Assembly (NCBI GenBank): GCA_013329855.1
Contig: DUJI01000246.1
Span: 1 to 8,084, forward strand
Direction of reading: 5' to 3'
Source of the DNA: Thermoplasmata archaeon
GTDB taxonomy: Archaea; Thermoplasmatota; Thermoplasmata; RBG-16-68-12
Length of the DNA: 8,084 nt
A program made the position numbers and the translations under genes. Positions 6,121-8,084 of this stretch are shown one piece after another (the stretch's first letter is position 1; every line of letters begins with the position of its first letter). Below the pieces are notes generated by a model, which saw nothing but the letters and a program-made list of their open reading frames with translations, was not told the origin of the DNA and made no database searches.

Positions 6121-7710
6121 TTACGAAGACCGGACCAGGAACGGCCAGTCCTCGAGGACCGCGCGGGCGCCGTTGTGGCCCGGCGCTCCCGTGATTCCGC
6201 CGCCGGGATGCGCGCCCGATCCGGCCAGGTAGAGGCCGGGGATCGGCGTGCGGTAACGGCCCCATCCGGGGACGGGGCGCAGGACGAACTGCTGGTCCAG
6301 GGTCATCTCACCGTGGAAGATGTGCCCACCCGTGAGACCGAACCGCGTCTCCAGGTCGAGCGGGGTCAGGACCTCGAGCCCGGCCAGATCCGAGCGTACG
6401 TTCGGGATGAAGGCCTGGAGCTGATCAAGGACGCGCTCGCCGAGGGGACCGCGTTCGTCCTCCCAAGTGCCTTTCCGGAGATGGTAGGGAGTGTACTGGA
6501 CCAGGACGGAGAGGATGTGCTTCCCTGCGGGCGCCAGGCTGAGGTCCACCGCAGTCGGTACGGTGACGTCGAGGACGGGCGACGCGGAGACGCCACCGTG
6601 CTTGGCGTCGTCGTAGGCGCGCTCGATGTACTCCTGGGATGGAGCGACCTGGACATGGGCCGCGACGACCCCGTCTCCGAGTGCGGGCATCCGGGGGACG
6701 GCGTTCAGCGCGATGTTCACCTTGGACACCACGCCCTCCGAGTGGTAGTTCCGGACCCGGAGCTGGAACTCGGCACCCAGGACCAGGGGATCGGCCAGCC
6801 GGAGGAATGTCCGCTTGGGATCGGCCGTGGAGACGACGGCGCGGGCCGAGATCGTCTCGCCGCTGGCCAGTTCGACCCCCGTGGCCCGGCCGTCGGGGCT
6901 CAGGATCCGTCGGACTTCCGCGCTCGTCCGGATGGCCACGCCGGCCTCCCGGGCGGCAGCCTCGAGCGCTTGGGGGAGCGTGGAGCTCCCGCCCCGGATG
7001 AACGCCCACATGCCCCCGTTGGCCTCCGCGAGGAAGTGGTGGATGAGGCCGAAGGCCGTCCCGGGCGACCATGGACCCCGGAACATGCCGAACAGGGCGT
7101 CGGCCGAGAGACCCGCCTTGAGCCGCTCGTCTTCGAACCATTCGCCGAGGTAGTCGTGCAGGCTCATGGGGGGCATCCGCAACGTCTCGTACATCATCTC
7201 GCGGCCTAACCGACGCAGCCGGAGCGCGCGGCCCAGGAGGAACCAACCGTCCGCGATGCTCGGCTCCTCCACGCTCAACGGGATGGAACTCAGGAGGGGA
7301 TCCACGACCTTCGCGATCTCCGTCATGAGACCGAGGAACCGGGGATACGCCGCCGCGTCGGCGGGCGACGAGGAGGCGATCTCGAACTGGGCCCTGCGCG
7401 GGTCGCGCCAGAGGCGGAGCGGCTTGCCGCCGCCTCCCAGGACCACGGTCGCGGGATCGAACGGGATGAATGCGAGGCCGTGGCGAATCAGGTCCAGGTC
7501 GTCGATGATCTCCCTCCGCAGGAGGCCGCACAGGGCGGCTCCCGTGGGGGCGCGGAAGCCGGGGCGGATTTCCTCCGAGGCGATCGCGCCCCCGAGCGAG
7601 GCCCGTTGCTCGAGGAGGAGGACGCGGCGCCCCGCGCGCGCCAGGTAGGTCGCGGCGACTAGGCCGTTGTGCCCGCCGCCCACCACGACGACGTCGTAGG
7701 CCGCTTGCAT
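6121..7710 (-). CDS. FAD-dependent phytoene-desaturase-like oxidoreductase (COG1233, PYROXD2-like)
   Basis: This 529-residue protein opens with a dinucleotide-binding fold: YDVVVVGGGHNGLVAA at 5-20 (GxGxxG at 11-16) and an acidic strand-2 end, E34 in LLLEQR, for the FAD ribose. A LGGAIASEE segment (39-47) follows, as in the carotenoid-desaturase superfamily. The C-terminal region carries FGLTGGHIFHGEM, RPVPGWGRYRTPI and SGAHPGGGITGAPGHN, characteristic of PYROXD2-like members. PYROXD2 is a mitochondrial protein of poorly known function, and superfamily relatives desaturate or isomerise isoprenoids, so the substrate cannot be named. The length matches the family, and there is no signal peptide or membrane helix. 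The ATG at 7710 directly precedes the first strand and has GGAGGG upstream; the frame is open further, but there it would overlap the preceding gene. The upstream paralogue ends 2 bases before this start, so the two are surely co-transcribed. Its stop faces the thiolase stop across 3 bases. Confidence 0.9.
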   Translation of the reverse strand: MQAAYDVVVVGGGHNGLVAATYLARAGRRVLLLEQRASLGGAIASEEIRPGFRAPTGAALCGLLRREIIDDLDLIRHGLAFIPFDPATVVLGGGGKPLRLWRDPRRAQFEIASSSPADAAAYPRFLGLMTEIAKVVDPLLSSIPLSVEEPSIADGWFLLGRALRLRRLGREMMYETLRMPPMSLHDYLGEWFEDERLKAGLSADALFGMFRGPWSPGTAFGLIHHFLAEANGGMWAFIRGGSSTLPQALEAAAREAGVAIRTSAEVRRILSPDGRATGVELASGETISARAVVSTADPKRTFLRLADPLVLGAEFQLRVRNYHSEGVVSKVNIALNAVPRMPALGDGVVAAHVQVAPSQEYIERAYDDAKHGGVSASPVLDVTVPTAVDLSLAPAGKHILSVLVQYTPYHLRKGTWEDERGPLGERVLDQLQAFIPNVRSDLAGLEVLTPLDLETRFGLTGGHIFHGEMTLDQQFVLRPVPGWGRYRTPIPGLYLAGSGAHPGGGITGAPGHNGARAVLEDWPFLVRSS

Positions 7711-7712
7711 GA

Positions 7713-8084
7713 CTACGCCCTCCGCAACGTCAGGTCTTTGAGGACCTCGATCACCGCGTTCCGCCCCGGGGAGCCCATGACGCCCCCACCAGGATGGGCC
7801 CCGGACCCGCAGAGGTAGAGTCCCTTGATCGGCGTCCGATACTGCGCCCATCCCGGCACCGGACGGAAGAACAGGAGCTGGTTCGGCGTGAGCTCGCCGT
7901 GGAAGATGTTGCCTCCCGTGAGGCCGAACTCCTGCTCCAGGTCCCAGGGGCTCAGGACCTGCTTGCCCACGACGATGTCTCGTATCTTCGGGACGTGCTC
8001 CTCGATCGTGTCCAGGACCGTCTCACCGAACTCCTCGCGGCGTTCCGGCCACGTGCCCTTCCGCAGGTGGTACGGCGCATACTG
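7713..8084 (-). CDS. FAD-dependent phytoene-desaturase-like oxidoreductase, tandem paralogue, C-terminal part (start outside window)
   Basis: The frame is open to the window edge, so only the last 123 residues are seen, ending at TAG 7715-7713. They align end to end with the C-terminus of the downstream oxidoreductase, with about 70 of 120 positions identical by eye. The fragment begins QYAPYHLRKGTW and includes FGLTGGNIFHGEL, RPVPGWAQYRTPI and CGSGAHPGGGVMGSPGRN, the FAD-binding C-terminal signature of the PYROXD2-like group. The N-terminal GxGxxG domain should lie beyond base 8084. The GTG at 7970 is an internal codon, because homology continues upstream of it. Being 58% or so identical over the best-conserved region, the two copies are an old duplication rather than a recent one, and may have different substrates or form a heteromer. 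The family is clear and the function is unknown. Confidence 0.88.
   Translation of the reverse strand, partial: QYAPYHLRKGTWPERREEFGETVLDTIEEHVPKIRDIVVGKQVLSPWDLEQEFGLTGGNIFHGELTPNQLLFFRPVPGWAQYRTPIKGLYLCGSGAHPGGGVMGSPGRNAVIEVLKDLTLRRA
7718..7723 (-). promoter_or_regulatory. Ribosome binding site of the downstream FAD oxidoreductase
   Basis: On the minus strand GGAGGG lies 7 bases before the ATG at 7710, inside the last codons of the upstream paralogue. It is the clearest Shine-Dalgarno motif in the window and fixes the start at 7710. It fits an internal operon gene, in contrast to the first genes of transcripts here, which have weak or no such motif. Confidence 0.7.

Noticed and set aside
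6175..7209. 344-codon open frame on the plus strand opposite the FAD oxidoreductase
   Set aside because: It is rich in Arg, Gly, Asp and Glu and shows no motif. The minus-strand protein has complete FAD-binding signatures.
7711..7851. 47-codon N-terminal extension of the FAD oxidoreductase frame
   Set aside because: It lies over the coding end of the upstream paralogue in another frame. The ATG at 7710 has a good ribosome binding site and starts just before the conserved YDVVVVGGG.
1..8084. CRISPR array, tRNA or rRNA genes, insertion sequence or prophage remnants
   Set aside because: No regularly spaced direct repeats, no cloverleaf-like tRNA arms, no transposase motifs and no rRNA-like stretches were seen. 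Almost all bases are covered by metabolic genes.

Overview
This 8,084-base window is G+C-rich, roughly two-thirds by eye, with strong G/C preference at third codon positions. It is densely coding: no gene-free stretch exceeds about 110 bases. I infer a high-GC archaeon, most likely an uncultured Thermoplasmatota/euryarchaeal lineage. Three things point that way. The first gene belongs to a mainly archaeal GTPase/cyclic-2,3-diphosphoglycerate-synthetase-like family. The dehydrogenase/hydratase fusion has the domain order known from archaeal enzymes. AT-rich TATA-like patches sit 35-40 bases upstream of several starts, while Shine-Dalgarno motifs are mostly weak. The lineage remains an inference.

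Layout, left to right. (1) 1-495 (+): C-terminal part of a COG2403-type GTPase. (2) 500-1551 (-): a two-gene operon of a 92-residue membrane protein followed by a SAM-dependent methyltransferase, joined by a 4-base GTGA overlap. (3) 1552-1661: a divergent promoter region. (4) 1662-3620 (+): a fused 3-hydroxyacyl-CoA dehydrogenase/enoyl-CoA hydratase. (5) 3621-3689: a convergent gap with two short inverted repeats. (6) 3690-4874 (-): a CoA-transferase family III protein that keeps the alpha-methylacyl-CoA racemase catalytic residues. (7) 4875-4971: a second divergent promoter region. (8) 4972-6117 (+): a thiolase. (9) 6121-8084 (-): two tandem, closely similar FAD-dependent oxidoreductases of the phytoene-desaturase-like/PYROXD2 family. 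The upstream one is cut by the window edge.

The metabolic core is 1662-6117. The fusion protein hydrates an enoyl-CoA and oxidises the 3-hydroxyacyl-CoA, and the thiolase cleaves the 3-ketoacyl-CoA. The racemase-like protein could convert 2-methyl-branched acyl-CoAs to the epimer that beta-oxidation accepts. No acyl-CoA dehydrogenase or acyl-CoA ligase is visible, so the first steps must be encoded elsewhere. One reading is degradation of straight and methyl-branched, possibly isoprenoid, acyl chains. The neighbouring FAD oxidoreductases belong to a superfamily with many isoprenoid-acting members, which fits but does not prove this. I see no mobile element, CRISPR array, tRNA or rRNA, and no evidence for a wholly new defence-type system.
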